Part shown: positions 1-12,024 of the stretch, piece by piece
How the letters are laid out: each line of letters begins with the position of its first letter
Numbering within the stretch: position 1 is the first letter of the stretch
NCBI GenBank assembly: GCA_900660155.1
Contig: CABFPE010001062.1
Coordinates: forward strand, 51,782 to 115,781
Direction of reading: 5' to 3'
Source: Hofstenia miamia
Taxonomy: Eukaryota > Xenacoelomorpha > Acoela > Hofsteniidae
Length of the DNA stretch: 64,000 nucleotides
Translations under genes and position numbers: made by a program
Notes under the pieces: model-generated
The model's input: only the letters and a program-made list of their open reading frames with translations
Told to the model about the DNA's origin: nothing
Databases searched by the model: none

Positions 1-999
1 GGTTATCTGTATTGGGTTGGCCAAGTGTGGCAACTCTTCTCTAACACAATTTCCTGTTCATCTTTAACTTTAAATAGGATATGGTATATATGCAGGAGGA
101 GATAGTTAGTTTTGTAGCATTAGTCAATATATGCATCAACTTGAAACTCTCAATAAGATAGAATAATAGGAATGCATGCTGATTTCTCCCTGATGCCACA
201 TTAACAATAACACTTTTTAAAGTTGAAGGAATTTAATTAAAATGGGTAAAAACAGCATTCAATTGTGCCCTCAGCTATTATGTATCAATATTGTTGTATA
301 TTTACTCTAGTCAAAGTGCTAAGCCAACAACACAGTGAAGGCAGAATTTATTTACACAGAAAGCAGTGATTAATTAATTAATTTACTAAAATGCTTTTCC
401 TTGTCATTGGTGATGTCAAGCATATTTTTTTTCATTAGCACTATTGCCAAAATACATTTAAGATTGTTTTACACAGGATCCACATGCTTACATACAAAAG
501 CAATTCACTTTTGAGAAGCATTATATATTTATTGACAGAAAACAATTATACTGTAAATACATACATGTTTAATAACAATTTTATCAAAAATGGACACTGC
601 ACTGGTCAGAGTATGCCAATTAATGTAAATTAGTTAACCATCAACAAGAAATTCCAAAATATGCTTGCTGTTTTTCTAATGGCTTGCTTGACAAATGTTT
701 GACAATGTATTACAGCAATAGTGTTACAAACCAATTAACTGCTTGTTTGATCAAAGGTTTGATAATGTATCACCTGCTTAACTACAACTCAACTTGAAAA
801 CCCTGGTGGTGGGCATAAATATTGTTATTTTACTAATTGAAATAAGATACAACTATTTTTCTGAGGAAACTTATACTAATATATATATATATATATATAT
901 ATATACATGTCTATATATATATTATTTTAGCTTTGGAATTGTAGCTTACAGCAATAAATTTGAGTTGAATCTTATTATAATTATTATTAGGCTAAAAAA
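1..999. other. AT-rich non-coding stretch
   Basis: No coding exon, RNA gene or transposon end could be supported here. The stretch contains an (AT)n microsatellite at about 880-905. The short plus-strand open frame at 794-1006 runs through that microsatellite and has no protein-like composition. Confidence 0.6.
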
Positions 1000-1026
1000 G
1001 GGTTAGGGTTAGGGTTAGGGTTAGGG
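1000..1026 (+). repeat. Short TTAGGG telomere-type array
   Basis: GGG followed by four perfect TTAGGG units, then a degenerate TTTA. TTAGGG is the ancestral animal telomere repeat. The run is short and lies 31 bases before a 1000-base gap, so it may be an interstitial telomeric sequence, a chromosome-end fragment joined wrongly, or the edge of a longer array lost in the gap. Confidence 0.85.
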
Positions 1027-1057
1027 TTTATCTAAGCAGATGAAAGGGGCAGTCATG

Positions 1058-2057
1058 NNNNNNNNNNNNNNNNNNNNNNNNNNNNNNNNNNNNNNNNNNN
1101 NNNNNNNNNNNNNNNNNNNNNNNNNNNNNNNNNNNNNNNNNNNNNNNNNNNNNNNNNNNNNNNNNNNNNNNNNNNNNNNNNNNNNNNNNNNNNNNNNNNN
1201 NNNNNNNNNNNNNNNNNNNNNNNNNNNNNNNNNNNNNNNNNNNNNNNNNNNNNNNNNNNNNNNNNNNNNNNNNNNNNNNNNNNNNNNNNNNNNNNNNNNN
1301 NNNNNNNNNNNNNNNNNNNNNNNNNNNNNNNNNNNNNNNNNNNNNNNNNNNNNNNNNNNNNNNNNNNNNNNNNNNNNNNNNNNNNNNNNNNNNNNNNNNN
1401 NNNNNNNNNNNNNNNNNNNNNNNNNNNNNNNNNNNNNNNNNNNNNNNNNNNNNNNNNNNNNNNNNNNNNNNNNNNNNNNNNNNNNNNNNNNNNNNNNNNN
1501 NNNNNNNNNNNNNNNNNNNNNNNNNNNNNNNNNNNNNNNNNNNNNNNNNNNNNNNNNNNNNNNNNNNNNNNNNNNNNNNNNNNNNNNNNNNNNNNNNNNN
1601 NNNNNNNNNNNNNNNNNNNNNNNNNNNNNNNNNNNNNNNNNNNNNNNNNNNNNNNNNNNNNNNNNNNNNNNNNNNNNNNNNNNNNNNNNNNNNNNNNNNN
1701 NNNNNNNNNNNNNNNNNNNNNNNNNNNNNNNNNNNNNNNNNNNNNNNNNNNNNNNNNNNNNNNNNNNNNNNNNNNNNNNNNNNNNNNNNNNNNNNNNNNN
1801 NNNNNNNNNNNNNNNNNNNNNNNNNNNNNNNNNNNNNNNNNNNNNNNNNNNNNNNNNNNNNNNNNNNNNNNNNNNNNNNNNNNNNNNNNNNNNNNNNNNN
1901 NNNNNNNNNNNNNNNNNNNNNNNNNNNNNNNNNNNNNNNNNNNNNNNNNNNNNNNNNNNNNNNNNNNNNNNNNNNNNNNNNNNNNNNNNNNNNNNNNNNN
2001 NNNNNNNNNNNNNNNNNNNNNNNNNNNNNNNNNNNNNNNNNNNNNNNNNNNNNNNNN
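1058..2057. other. Assembly gap of 1000 N
   Basis: Exactly 1000 consecutive N, the round number used as a placeholder for a scaffold gap of unknown size. The open frames that cross it are artefacts. The left flank is telomere-type repeat and the right flank is inside a LINE reverse transcriptase. Confidence 0.99.
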
Positions 2058-3300
2058 CGATAAGGTTAAGCATCTCCTCTCCGATTCTCAGTTGGCCCCA
2101 ACGGGGAACCCACACTCAGCTTTTTACCTTCGTGGACACACTTTATCGCTCAAATGATTCCAACTCTGATTTCCACGCCGTTTATTTCGACATCCGAAAA
2201 GCCTTTGATTCAGTATCCCATAAACGGCTACTTTCTAAGTTAGCCGACATGGTCTTCGCTGATGACATCCTTTCCCTGCTCTCTTCCTAATTATCCAATC
2301 GCGTCCAATGTGTTAAAATAAAGAATACTCTTTCTAACCCTGGTAATGTGCTGAGTGGTGTCCCCCAGGGCAGTGTCCTCCTATTTATAAACGACATCCC
2401 TGACGCTGTTAGGTATTCAAATTGCAAGCTGTTTGCCGATGATCTCAAACTGTATCACAATTCGTTATCTGAGTTACAGCTTGACATCGATTCCGTCCAT
2501 ACATGGACTCATAAAATGGGCTAACTTTTCATTGTGAGAAAACCGAGTTATTGTCTAATAGCGCTGAAGCTGAAACCTATCTCACGCTCTGCGGTGAGGT
2601 AATTCGACGCAGTAATGTCGTCAAAGATCTCAGTGTTTATATCGATGCTTTGCTATCATGGCGGTACCACGTCAAAGTTAAACTCAAGGCCTCTGTTCGC
2701 AGTTTCCATAGAGTGAAACGATGTATTCCTTTTTCTTCCCCCTTGCGGACGAAACTAGAAATGTATAGTGCCTGTGTGTGGTGTCCTGATATTACTTGGT
2801 TGAAGAAACTCAAAAAATTCCAAATGAAAGTTTTTAAATGGGTTTGCGGTACCAGTTCATATCAGAATCAACTCGTTCAGTTAAAGACCCTGCCTAATTG
2901 TTACCACCTGATTTATTCTGACATTCTTCTTTTACACAAACTTATCAACTGTAAATTCGACCTTGAGGTAGCCAACTATGTTGTGCTATCTGAAGGGAAA
3001 AGTGGCTCCAGACTTGCGAGCAGTAAACTTTTTAAACTGAACAAAACACACAAATTCAAGACTCGTGACTCTTACTTTTACCGTTCTGCTGTAAACGCAA
3101 ATGCCATTCTGGAACAAATGCCTGACCTGTCATTTCAATTACCCTATGCTCTTTTCTACATCTTAAAACTATTGACTTTGATCAGAATATCTCCTCTACC
3201 TATTTTGTAAAATGTAAATGTATTACTTGTCGATCCTAATTATTTTCACGTAATGCCTCACCATGGGCCAATTAAAGTCTTTTACTACTACTACTACTAC
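2058..3300 (+). pseudogene. Broken LINE reverse transcriptase and 3' tail
   Basis: Remnant of a non-LTR retrotransposon (CR1/L2/Jockey type), which would copy its RNA at a nicked target. Visible RT blocks in order: DIRKAFDSVSHKRLLSKL (about 2189-2242), GVPQGSVL (about 2357-2380) and LFADDLKLYH (about 2428-2457), the FADD form of the catalytic YADD box. The C-terminal domain continues in the open frame 2551-3210. Lesions: a stop after LLSS at 2290, missing codons after GSVL, a stop at 2522 and a frame change before 2551. The 5' half is lost in the gap. The element ends in an AATTAAAG-containing 3' UTR and a (TAC)6 tail at 3283-3300. Confidence 0.85.
3283..3300 (+). repeat. (TAC)6 LINE tail microsatellite
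   Basis: Six perfect TAC units. They close the 3' end of the plus-strand LINE and abut the coding sequence of the minus-strand LINE. Tandem short-unit tails are typical of CR1/L2/Jockey-type elements. Confidence 0.8.
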
Positions 3301-4500
3301 CAACTTGGAAGCTCTCCGCAACACACTTTCTATAAGATTTTTGTCTTTCTGGAATCTTGGCGACCATGCTGCATTAGTAAGCTCCAGATGAGGTCTAACC
3401 AGTGCAGTGAATAACAATCTTAGGCTCTCCTTATCTAGAAATTGGTATGATCTTCTAATCGGCCCTCATATTTTGTTCGCCTTAGCCACTTGTGCCTCAA
3501 CATGCTTGCTGAATTTAAGTTCATTATCCACCATTACACCCAGGTCCTTTCCACATTGTGAAGTTTCCAGCTTTGCTCTATCATGTGAATAGTGAAGTCT
3601 CATAGTATACTCTTGCTTTGGGTTATTCCTGCCAATGACCTTGCACTTATCTGCATTAAAGCGAAGCTGGCACTTGTCTGCTCAGTCGATCAGTTTATCT
3701 ATGTCTGCCTGCATAGTCTGTCTTTCCGATTCTGTCTGGACTGTGGATGAGACTTTGGTGTCATCAGCATACATTGTGCACCATGATTCTAGGATTTCTG
3801 GGAGGTCATTGATAAAAATCACAAACAGTACTAGTTCAAGTACACTTCCTTGTGGGACGCCACTTGTAACATTTGCCCAATCTGAATACTACATTCCCTT
3901 CACGGATACCCTTTGTTGTCTTCCAATGAGGAAATCCCTAATCCAGTTCAGAACCTTGCTTTTAATACCATATGACTCGATTTTGGCTATCAGTCTTTGG
4001 TGTGAGACAGAGTCAAATGCATCCACAGGTCTTCCCGTATCCAGTCCTGTAGTCCATATTTCCAGAGTATGCAGCAAATTTGTCGCACACGATCTTTTTT
4101 GGGACAAATCCATGTTGGCAGGATGAGAGAAGCTTGTTTTGTTCTGTATGTTCCATGGTTTTATTCCTTATAATTGATTCCATCACCTTGCATAGTACAG
4201 TTGTTAAGCTGACTGGCCGATAATTACTTGGTTTTGATCTATTGCCTTTTTTGAAAAGTGGGGTGATCTTAGTCTCTTTCCAAGTATCGGAAAGTTTGCT
4301 TTCCTTTATAGACCTTGTGAAAATCATTGCCAGATGTTCACCTAATTCTTCTGCAAGTTCTTTTAGAACACGTGAGTGCAGTCCGTCTGGTCCAGGAGAC
4401 TTTGGGGGATCTAACTGTTTCAGTTTTTCTATTACTCATATCCTTTGTAAAGATTATGTCACCAAGCTCAGTTTTCACTTGTCTGTTTTCGCACTCAGGT
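3301..4500 (-). pseudogene. Broken CR1/L2-like reverse transcriptase
   Basis: Minus-strand LINE reverse transcriptase, read from about 4440 down to 3301. Blocks in order: WKETKITPLFKKGNRSKPSNY and PVSLTTVLCKVMESI (in 4327-4013), DAFDSVSHQRLIAKIESYG and FLIGRQQRVSVKG (in 4113-3889), TSGVPQGSV (near 3865-3840), an intact YADD box (near 3760-3770), the thumb, and VRPHLE...AAWSPRFQKDKNLIE up to RRASKL at about 3301. Lesions: frame changes between the palm blocks and a stop after VKGM. The reading frame stops making sense exactly at the (TAC)6 tail of the opposite LINE, so the 3' part of this copy was cut off or displaced. Confidence 0.85.
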
Positions 4501-4509
4501 ATATCTAAC

Positions 4510-7500
4510 TACTTACTTAGATTTCTGAAGCCCTAATTATTAAGAACTCAAGTAAACAAAGACTAATCAATAAACAAAGAACGACCAACATCTTTTAGTT
4601 TATGCATATTTAACAAAATTAAGTGTATATATATATATATAAACAATTTTTTCTCAATCGTTTTTCGCTTCTCTTTTTCACAATTTACAAGGAAATTGAC
4701 GAAATCTTTATTCAATCAAAATTTGGAATTACTGCTAGTCAGGCGCGGCTTTAGGAGAAGCATACAAAGGAAGTGCACTTTTTATTAAGTATCGTTAAAA
4801 AATTTCAAGGGTCCTTTTTATGCATTTTAAATATTTTTGTTGATGTTCTCAAGTGGTATCTAAAAATAAAAGCCTCAAAATTTGACATTTATATGAGGTC
4901 CATTTTTTAAATATTGAATTTTCTATTTCTGTTTGGTATGAAATGTAATACCAGATATGGTTTCATCAAATTTGAGCCATTGGTAAGACTGCAAATTGCT
5001 CTTGCTATTAACATCATACTCTTTTATAAAACACTAATAAAGCTGCTGCACAAAGTAGGGCCCTGCGAATCATGATATTTTGTTTTGGGGCAAATCGTGT
5101 CAAGTCGGATTTCGAATCTCAAGTCTTGTCTGGAGACATAGATCTATTAATATCATAATTGTAGTCACTATGAAATAATAAACTGTTTTCCAAGTACGAA
5201 AAAATAAATTCCGTCAGTTACATTTGTAATTGGCTAAAATTTGTAATTGATAATAATTATTGTATATCGATATAGCATTAAGCAATAAATGTTAACATTG
5301 TCAAATATCATTTGAATAAATTGTGAAATTTGTTTACCAACTTGAAATCGTGACCTTTGCTAATGAAGTTTTAATGTAACTTCTACGAAAGAATAGAAAA
5401 TGAAACTTCTTTAACAAATTCAAAACTATCTAATTATTAGAGATGACTACCAAAGTAATGTCAATCAATTCCAACATCCTGATCTTAGTGACAATCATTC
5501 GATAGACAAATTCTTGTAGAAAAGTTTTTTCCATTCAGAAATTTTTTTTCAGTTAAGCAAACATATAAGTCAAATCAACAAAACTTGAGTTAAGTCGGGT
5601 CGGGTACTCGGCCCGATTCGAAATTTCGAGAACTCGCAGAGTCCTAGCACAGAGTGATTTAGTAATTACTCAAAATTTTCCTACATTTAATGACTAGATA
5701 ATCTATTGATACCAATGTTTCAAAACTCTGATATATTACTACATTAATTATGGGCATGCTACAAATAATAGATTTCTATATTTAAATACAAATAATTTAT
5801 CACCTAGCGACGTGGTTTTTAAGGTTTTTAAAAATACTAATCCTGATCCAAAACCTTGTAGAAAATCTGGTATGCATGCTAGCTAATGTATTGCCCATAC
5901 AAAACAGAAAGAGATAGAGAATGATGAGTAATTTTCTAAAATTTGATTCAAGTTGTTAACTTGAATTAATTTGAAAATTGTTTGCGTTAATTTTGACACT
6001 GATTGATAAAAACAATTACGTTGTTTTTTAGAAATATGTTAAATTTTGATTTGAAAAATTCATTTAATCTCGAATGTAAAAATTTAAGTGGCAGTGACAC
6101 TCAAACCTCTGTTAATTTTAAATATATACTTAAAAACCAATGTAAATAGACGGTTGTTTTTTTGTAATATTTCAAATATAAGTGCTTTTACATAAAAATA
6201 TCATTAAACTTCTTATTTAATTATAATCAAATCTTGAAATTGTGGGAGGAGCTCAAACTGCAATATTGTTAAAGAGCTACAGGAATGTATGTAGGGTGTT
6301 AATTGAGTTCCTAGAAAAAGAAATAGCAAATTGGCGATAAATATGTGTGATATACCAGTGTTAGGATAGCTAGCAAAATAGTAAAATGAAATAAGAATGA
6401 ACTGAGGAAGGTAGGCAGAGTGAGCAGGAAATTACTAGTAGCAGAATGAAAATGCAACATAAATAAAGATGTGTCTTCGGCATCGCTTTCAAAGTTTGAT
6501 GTAAATGAATAGAAATTTGAATACGTCTCAAACTTTGATTTGAAAATTTGAATATTATTGAATTCAAACTTTGATTTGAAGTTCTTACATACAAAAGAAG
6601 TGCATATTTATTAGACTAATGTGTGATTAAATATACATGTAGGAATGAGTTCGGCTAAAAACCACATAAAGTTTGGTTTGAATTTTAAATTTTAAAATTT
6701 TACAAGATTTGATTTGAAAGTTTGAAATTTTTGCAAAAATTTGAATATTTGATTTAAAAGTTTGAAAATTTGAATTTGATTTGAAAGCCCTGGTCTTCAC
6801 AGCAAGAAGTGAAAGATTTTCTAAATGTTAAGGTGGCTGTAGATGCAGAGCATTAGAACTGAAGAAAAAACAATCTAAAGCATCACGACTGGAAGACTGT
6901 AAGGAATTGAGAATGAGGAAAACGGAGAGTAAGTGAAAGAAAGCATAGTATAGGATATGCACCATCAAGTTATCTACACAGGGGAATACATTCAGAATTT
7001 TGGAGAATGTTTCACACCTTATTAGTACTAAAGATGCGCTGGAATTGAAAAAAAATCATCTATCAATAGATTAGGTTTACACATGATTACAATATAACAT
7101 TATTAATAAAATTACTTACATGGCTTATAGCATTAACAAAATAGAGATATACAATTCCCTTGGATTAACACAATCATTGTGCGGAAATCAAATGGAGCTT
7201 AAACTCGGTGAAGAAGTACGTTGATAAAAGGGTTGTTGCTGTAAATGACTAGTGTAGATAATGTAGAAAAAAATTTGTGTATAACATTTAAGAGCAGTGT
7301 GTAATAGGTAGTCACAGAATGAGTATATGTTCAGACATTACTAATTAGGACTTATTGTACATCTACACTGAATCTTGAGTAGTAAAGTAATGGGTTAGAT
7401 GGGTTAGGTGAAAGCATAATAAATAGGAATTATTGGAGAATGAGAACGCATTATAGAGGCGGCTGCCTCCCTTGGATTGTGATAAAGGAGTGCTCAAGTT

Positions 7501-8100
7501 ATTAAATTTTTAATTGCAAGCTTGGATTTGTATAATTTAGGATTTAGCTTTTTTGTTTTAATTTAAATGCATAATCGTTATGACGCATCTGTATCATACA
7601 ACTTTAAGCATGCATAGTTATATCACAATCAGAATATCCAAATATCAATTGCATTAATTGAAGTATTGAGTAAATATAGCAAGATTAATAATTGCATATG
7701 CACCAGTTATATGATAATCAACAGAAAAGATGTGTTTATGTATAATCACCTTGTTGTTATCAACTGTGGAAATATTTTACAGTTCGTGTCTAAAGTTTTT
7801 CATTGCTAATTCTGAAAGTGTACAGAGTTTCTTAAAATATTTTGAGAAGTATAGTTAACTGTAATAATTGAATTATATTTTTTCCTGAACTTTCCTTTTC
7901 CCAATGTAATTTCTTCAACCATAATGAGGTTTTTTTAAAGTATTGTAATTTATTTGCAAAGGAAGCTATTTTTTTCTTTATAAATGGATTCTTTCCAATC
8001 AAAGATTCCGCGAATCATGACAAAACCCCTGTTAATTTGTTTATTTAAATATGACAAAGAATTTCATTTTTAATAATGAAATGCTAATTCTAATTTGTAG
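4510..8100. other. Long AT-rich stretch without recognised genes
   Basis: No exon with family resemblance was seen on either strand. The stretch holds an (AT)n run near 4628-4641 and degenerate low-complexity repeats of the GATTTGAAA type around 6535-6790. The 6370-6594 minus open frame lies partly in that repeat and is not protein-like. Upstream or 5' UTR exons of the UPRT gene could lie here but cannot be picked out by eye. Confidence 0.5.
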
Positions 8101-8114
8101 AAATCTTAGTGTTG

Positions 8115-10226
8115 ATGACAACCGAGCGGTTAATTTTGCTTCAACCGTCAAATAATGTTCGTGAACTTCAAACTATTATTCGTGATAAAGAGACGTCAAG
8201 AAGTGACTTCATTTTTGCTGCAGATCGATTGATTCGTTTAGTAGTTGAAGAAAGTCTTAGTCATTTTCCGTATACTGAAGCTGTGGTTGAGACACCTTTA
8301 GGAGAAATGTTTAAGGTTGTTGCTTATATTTTAATATAGCCTAAAATTTTAAGTGAGGGATTAGAACAAGATGAAATCTGTATTCTAAGTAAGGTTTTTA
8401 AGGCCGATGTTGGAATATTCTCAATATTTCAAAATCGAGAACTTCCTAGGAGTGTCTAGTGACACGCTTGTCACTATTTGCGCTGCATTTATTCATAGTT
8501 TTGCAAATAGATCAATTTTCAGATCGACTCAATTTCCTTAGGCCCATTTAAATATATAATAACTTGGATATATAAACATGTAGGATTGTCTTCTATATGT
8601 GCATGTAAATTTTATTTTAAATTTTGGTTGTATGCGCATGTATGTTATATACCAAGACAGGTTGAAATGCGATTTGTCAAAATACATTTACCGAATGTAC
8701 AAAAATCCTAGTATTTTCTGTTATGATTAAGTTTTATTAGTCGTGAAAATTGTTACAGCATCACTAAATTTGAGGTTAACTCTGCGTAAAAGAGTTGAGT
8801 TTCCAACCAAAGCATTAAAGGATTCATTGATAAAGAAATCAAAATATTGTTATTGAGCAGTTCAGCTTTAAATAATATTATTTTCAATTTGGCATCATCT
8901 CTAGATTGCTTCTATATATCTGAGAGCAGCATTTTCTGCCGTTTTGATTAGCTACACACTTTCAAACATCATATCTGCAGTGGTTCTTTTTTAAAAGCTT
9001 AGACGGAAATCTATGTGCGAGGAAGACACTACTAGCTGAAGATTAAAAAATATCTCAGATGACAAAAAGACTTTGATGTTCTTAATTGTCATAGAACGAA
9101 GTATAACCTGCAGATCTGTTCGCACGATACAATCAATTGTGCGGTAATCAGTTGTATTTAGATATGATTTATGTGAACGAACTTTGGAACTTATCTCGTT
9201 ATTTAAGAGAACATGCCTTGCTAATTTTATGTTATATAAGATTCACTTTTTGTCAATATACAAATTTTTAAGTGATATTGTATTTCGTATTGGTTGGAAT
9301 TCTTTAAATAAGAATTTATAGAGTATAAGTAGCTCTAAATGACTTACTCTATGGCGAACTGTCAGTGATTATTCTAGGGATTACGTCATGTTCCTGGTAA
9401 CTGTGGAGTTAGCATTGTCCGTAGTGGAGAAGCTATGGAAAAGGGCCTGCGTGCATGTTGTAAAGGCGAGTATATTTTAGTGGCCTTCTTGATTTTCCCG
9501 TGTTTTACAATATCAATGATTATCATTTCAATGAATTATGTTTTTGCCAAGATTCTTTGTTGTAGGATTTTGAAAGAGCATGTACAAGTCAAATAATTAG
9601 ATTGTGGAACATTGTTTTAAATATATTATTATTCTCTTTTATTAAAGTAATTTTTAGTTTGCACAAAACAATAATCTTCATTGCTTTTTTTGTTTGACAA
9701 CTTTTTTGCTATTATACTAAAGTGTAATGCATTTTTTTGGCTAAACAGAAATGCTCAGTATTTTTAGAACGGAATATTAAAAGTATTGTTTTCGAAATTG
9801 CACTTTTGTGTATCACCTATTATATTAATAATCCTGTTATTTTTCATTTGTAGTGCTTTTATTGAGAAACCAAAGTTTTTATATTATTTGTGTTTAGGTA
9901 TTAGAATTGGCAAAGTATTAGTAGTTAACGACGAAGACACCCGTGCGGCTCACGTTTGTTATCTAAAAGTTCCAAATGATATCTCCGATCGTCGTGTGAT
10001 TCTTCTTTATCCAGTTATAGCTTCGGGAAATGCATGTGTCGAGTGCATTAAGGAATTACTTTGTCGTGGCGTTAGCGAACGCCAAATACTGTTGCTTAGC
10101 TTGTTTGCAACACCATCTTCGATAACTGAAATATCTAAAGAATATCCCGCTATCACCATCCTAACCTCAGAGTTAGACTCCATTGTACCTTCGCATTTTA
10201 CAAAAAAATATTTTGGCACTGATTAA
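8115..10226 (+). CDS. UPRT: UPRT-like uracil phosphoribosyltransferase homologue
   Basis: Animal homologue of uracil phosphoribosyltransferase, the pyrimidine-salvage family that makes UMP from uracil and PRPP in the cytosol. Three exons join in frame: 8115-8315, 9378-9465 and 9898-10226, giving 205 aa from the ATG at 8115. The acceptor before 8101 would allow a longer N-terminus. Seen: NNVRELQTIIRDKETSRSDF, RLIRLVVEES, GNCGVSIVRSGEAMEKGL (residues 74-91), YPVIASGN at the PRPP-loop position (134-141) and a terminal FGTD. Intron 1 is AAG|GTTGTT...TCTAG. Intron 2 fits best with a GC donor (AAAG|GCGAGT), which keeps family length; the GT donor six bases upstream loses two residues. As in human UPRT, the PRPP loop lacks the leading acidic residue of microbial enzymes and the C-terminal uracil loop is short, so catalysis is uncertain. 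Confidence 0.9.
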
Positions 10227-10390
10227 GACTAAAACTGATAAATTATTTTTTATTAAGCATTCTGAAATTTTTTTAAAAACTAGTTTTCATGAATTTTTCA
10301 TGATAGTTTTTGTTTTACTCATATGTATTATCAAACGAGTAGAAAACGACACCAAATACCATACAATTCATTCTTCGTTTGTATTTTTGT

Positions 10391-11994
10391 GAAGTAACAA
10401 AAGTAGTCTTGTCAAGGTTTTATATAAGGATATTGAGTTATGTATCTTCAAAATTCGTTGAAGTAACAAAAGTAATCTTGTCAAGGTTTAATATAAGGAT
10501 ATTGAGTTATGTATCTTCAAAATTGGTTGAAGTAACAAAAGTAATCTTGTCAAGGTTTTATATAAGGATATTGAGTTATGTATCTTCAAAATTGGTTGAA
10601 GTAACAAAAGTAATCTTGTCAAGGTTTTATATAAGGATATTGAGTTATGTATCTTCAAAATTGGTTGAAGTAACAAAAGTAATCTTGTCAAGGTTTTATA
10701 TAAGGATATTGAGTTATGTATCTTCAAAATTGGTTGAAGTAACAAAAGTAATCTTGTCAAGGTTTTATATAAGGATATTGAGTTATGTATCTTCAAAATT
10801 GGTTGAAGTAACAAAAGTAATCTTGTCAAGGTTTTATATAAGGATATTGAGTTATGTATCTTCAAAATTGGTTGAAGTAACAAAAGTAATCTTGTCAAGG
10901 TTTTATATAAGGATATTGAGTTATGTATCTTCAAAATTGGTTGAAGTAACAAAAGTAATCTTGTCAAGGTTTTATATAAGGATATTGAGTTATGTATCTT
11001 CAAAATTGGTTGAAGTAACAAAAGTAATCTTGTCAAGGTTTTATATAAGGATATTGAGTTATGTATCTTCAAAATTGGTTGAAGTAACAAAAGTAATCTT
11101 GTCAAGGTTTTATATAAGGATATTGAGTTATGTATCTTCAAAATTGGTTGAAGTAACAAAAGTAATCTTGTCAAGGTTTTATATAAGGATATTGAGTTAT
11201 GTATCTTCAAAATTGGTTGAAGTAACAAAAGTAATCTTGTCAAGGTTTTATATAAGGATATTGAGTTATGTATCTTCAAAATTGGTTGAAGTAACAAAAG
11301 TAATCTTGTCAAGGTTTTATATAAGGATATTGAGTTATGTATCTTCAAAATTGGTTGAAGTAACAAAAGTAATCTTGTCAAGGTTTTATATAAGGATATT
11401 GAGTTATGTATCTTCAAAATTGGTTGAAGTAACAAAAGTAATCTTGTCAAGGTTTTATATAAGGATATTGAGTTATGTATCTTCAAAATTGGTTGAAGTA
11501 ACAAAAGTAATCTTGTCAAGGTTTTATATAAGGATATTGAGTTATGTATCTTCAAAATTGGTTGAAGTAACAAAAGTAATCTTGTCAAGGTTTTATATAA
11601 GGATATTGAGTTATGTATCTTCAAAATTGGTTGAAGTAACAAAAGTAATCTTGTCAAGGTTTTATATAAGGATATTGAGTTATGTATCTTCAAAATTGGT
11701 TGAAGTAACAAAAGTAATCTTGTCAAGGTTTTATATAAGGATATTGAGTTATGTATCTTCAAAATTGGTTGAAGTAACAAAAGTAATCTTGTCAAGGTTT
11801 TATATAAGGATATTGAGTTATGTATCTTCAAAATTGGTTGAAGTAACAAAAGTAATCTTGTCAAGGTTTTATATAAGGATATTGAGTTATGTATCTTCAA
11901 AATTGGTTGAAGTAACAAAAGTAATCTTGTCAAGGTTTTATATAAGGATATTGAGTTATGTATCTTCAAAATTGGTTGAAGTAACAAAAGTAAT
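10391..11994 (+). repeat. 69-bp minisatellite, 23 copies
   Basis: Direct tandem array with a 69-bp period. The first base of GAAGTAAC recurs from 10391 to 11978 in exact 69-base steps, giving 23 whole units and a partial one. Units 1 and 2 carry substitutions (for example AGTAGTC, AATTCG, TTTAATAT); units 3-23 look identical. Because 69 is a multiple of three, one frame stays open on each strand through the array (547 and 499 codons). Those frames are consequences of the period, not evidence of protein coding. Each unit holds a TATATAAGG string. The array starts 165 bases after the UPRT stop codon. Confidence 0.97.
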
Positions 11995-12007
11995 CATCTC
12001 ACGTAAA

Positions 12008-12013
12008 ATTAAA
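12008..12013 (+). promoter_or_regulatory. Candidate poly(A) signal ATTAAA
   Basis: This is the first AATAAA or ATTAAA hexamer downstream of the UPRT stop codon that I can find on the plus strand. It lies just beyond the minisatellite. If used, the UPRT 3' UTR would include the whole array. AT-rich sequence makes chance hexamers common. Confidence 0.3.
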
Positions 12014-12024
12014 ATGACATAAAT

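Noticed and set aside
1021-2290. Long open frames across the N gap
   Set aside because: The interior is 1000 undefined bases; only the last part (2058-2290) is real and belongs to a LINE.
10391-11994. CRISPR-like array
   Set aside because: Units are contiguous 69-bp direct repeats with no unique spacers, in a eukaryotic genome.
10379-12022. 547-codon and 499-codon open frames on opposite strands as a repeat protein gene
   Set aside because: Both follow from a 69-bp (3 x 23) tandem unit without stops. Units are identical at the nucleotide level rather than showing synonymous variation, and there is no start context or signal for a protein.
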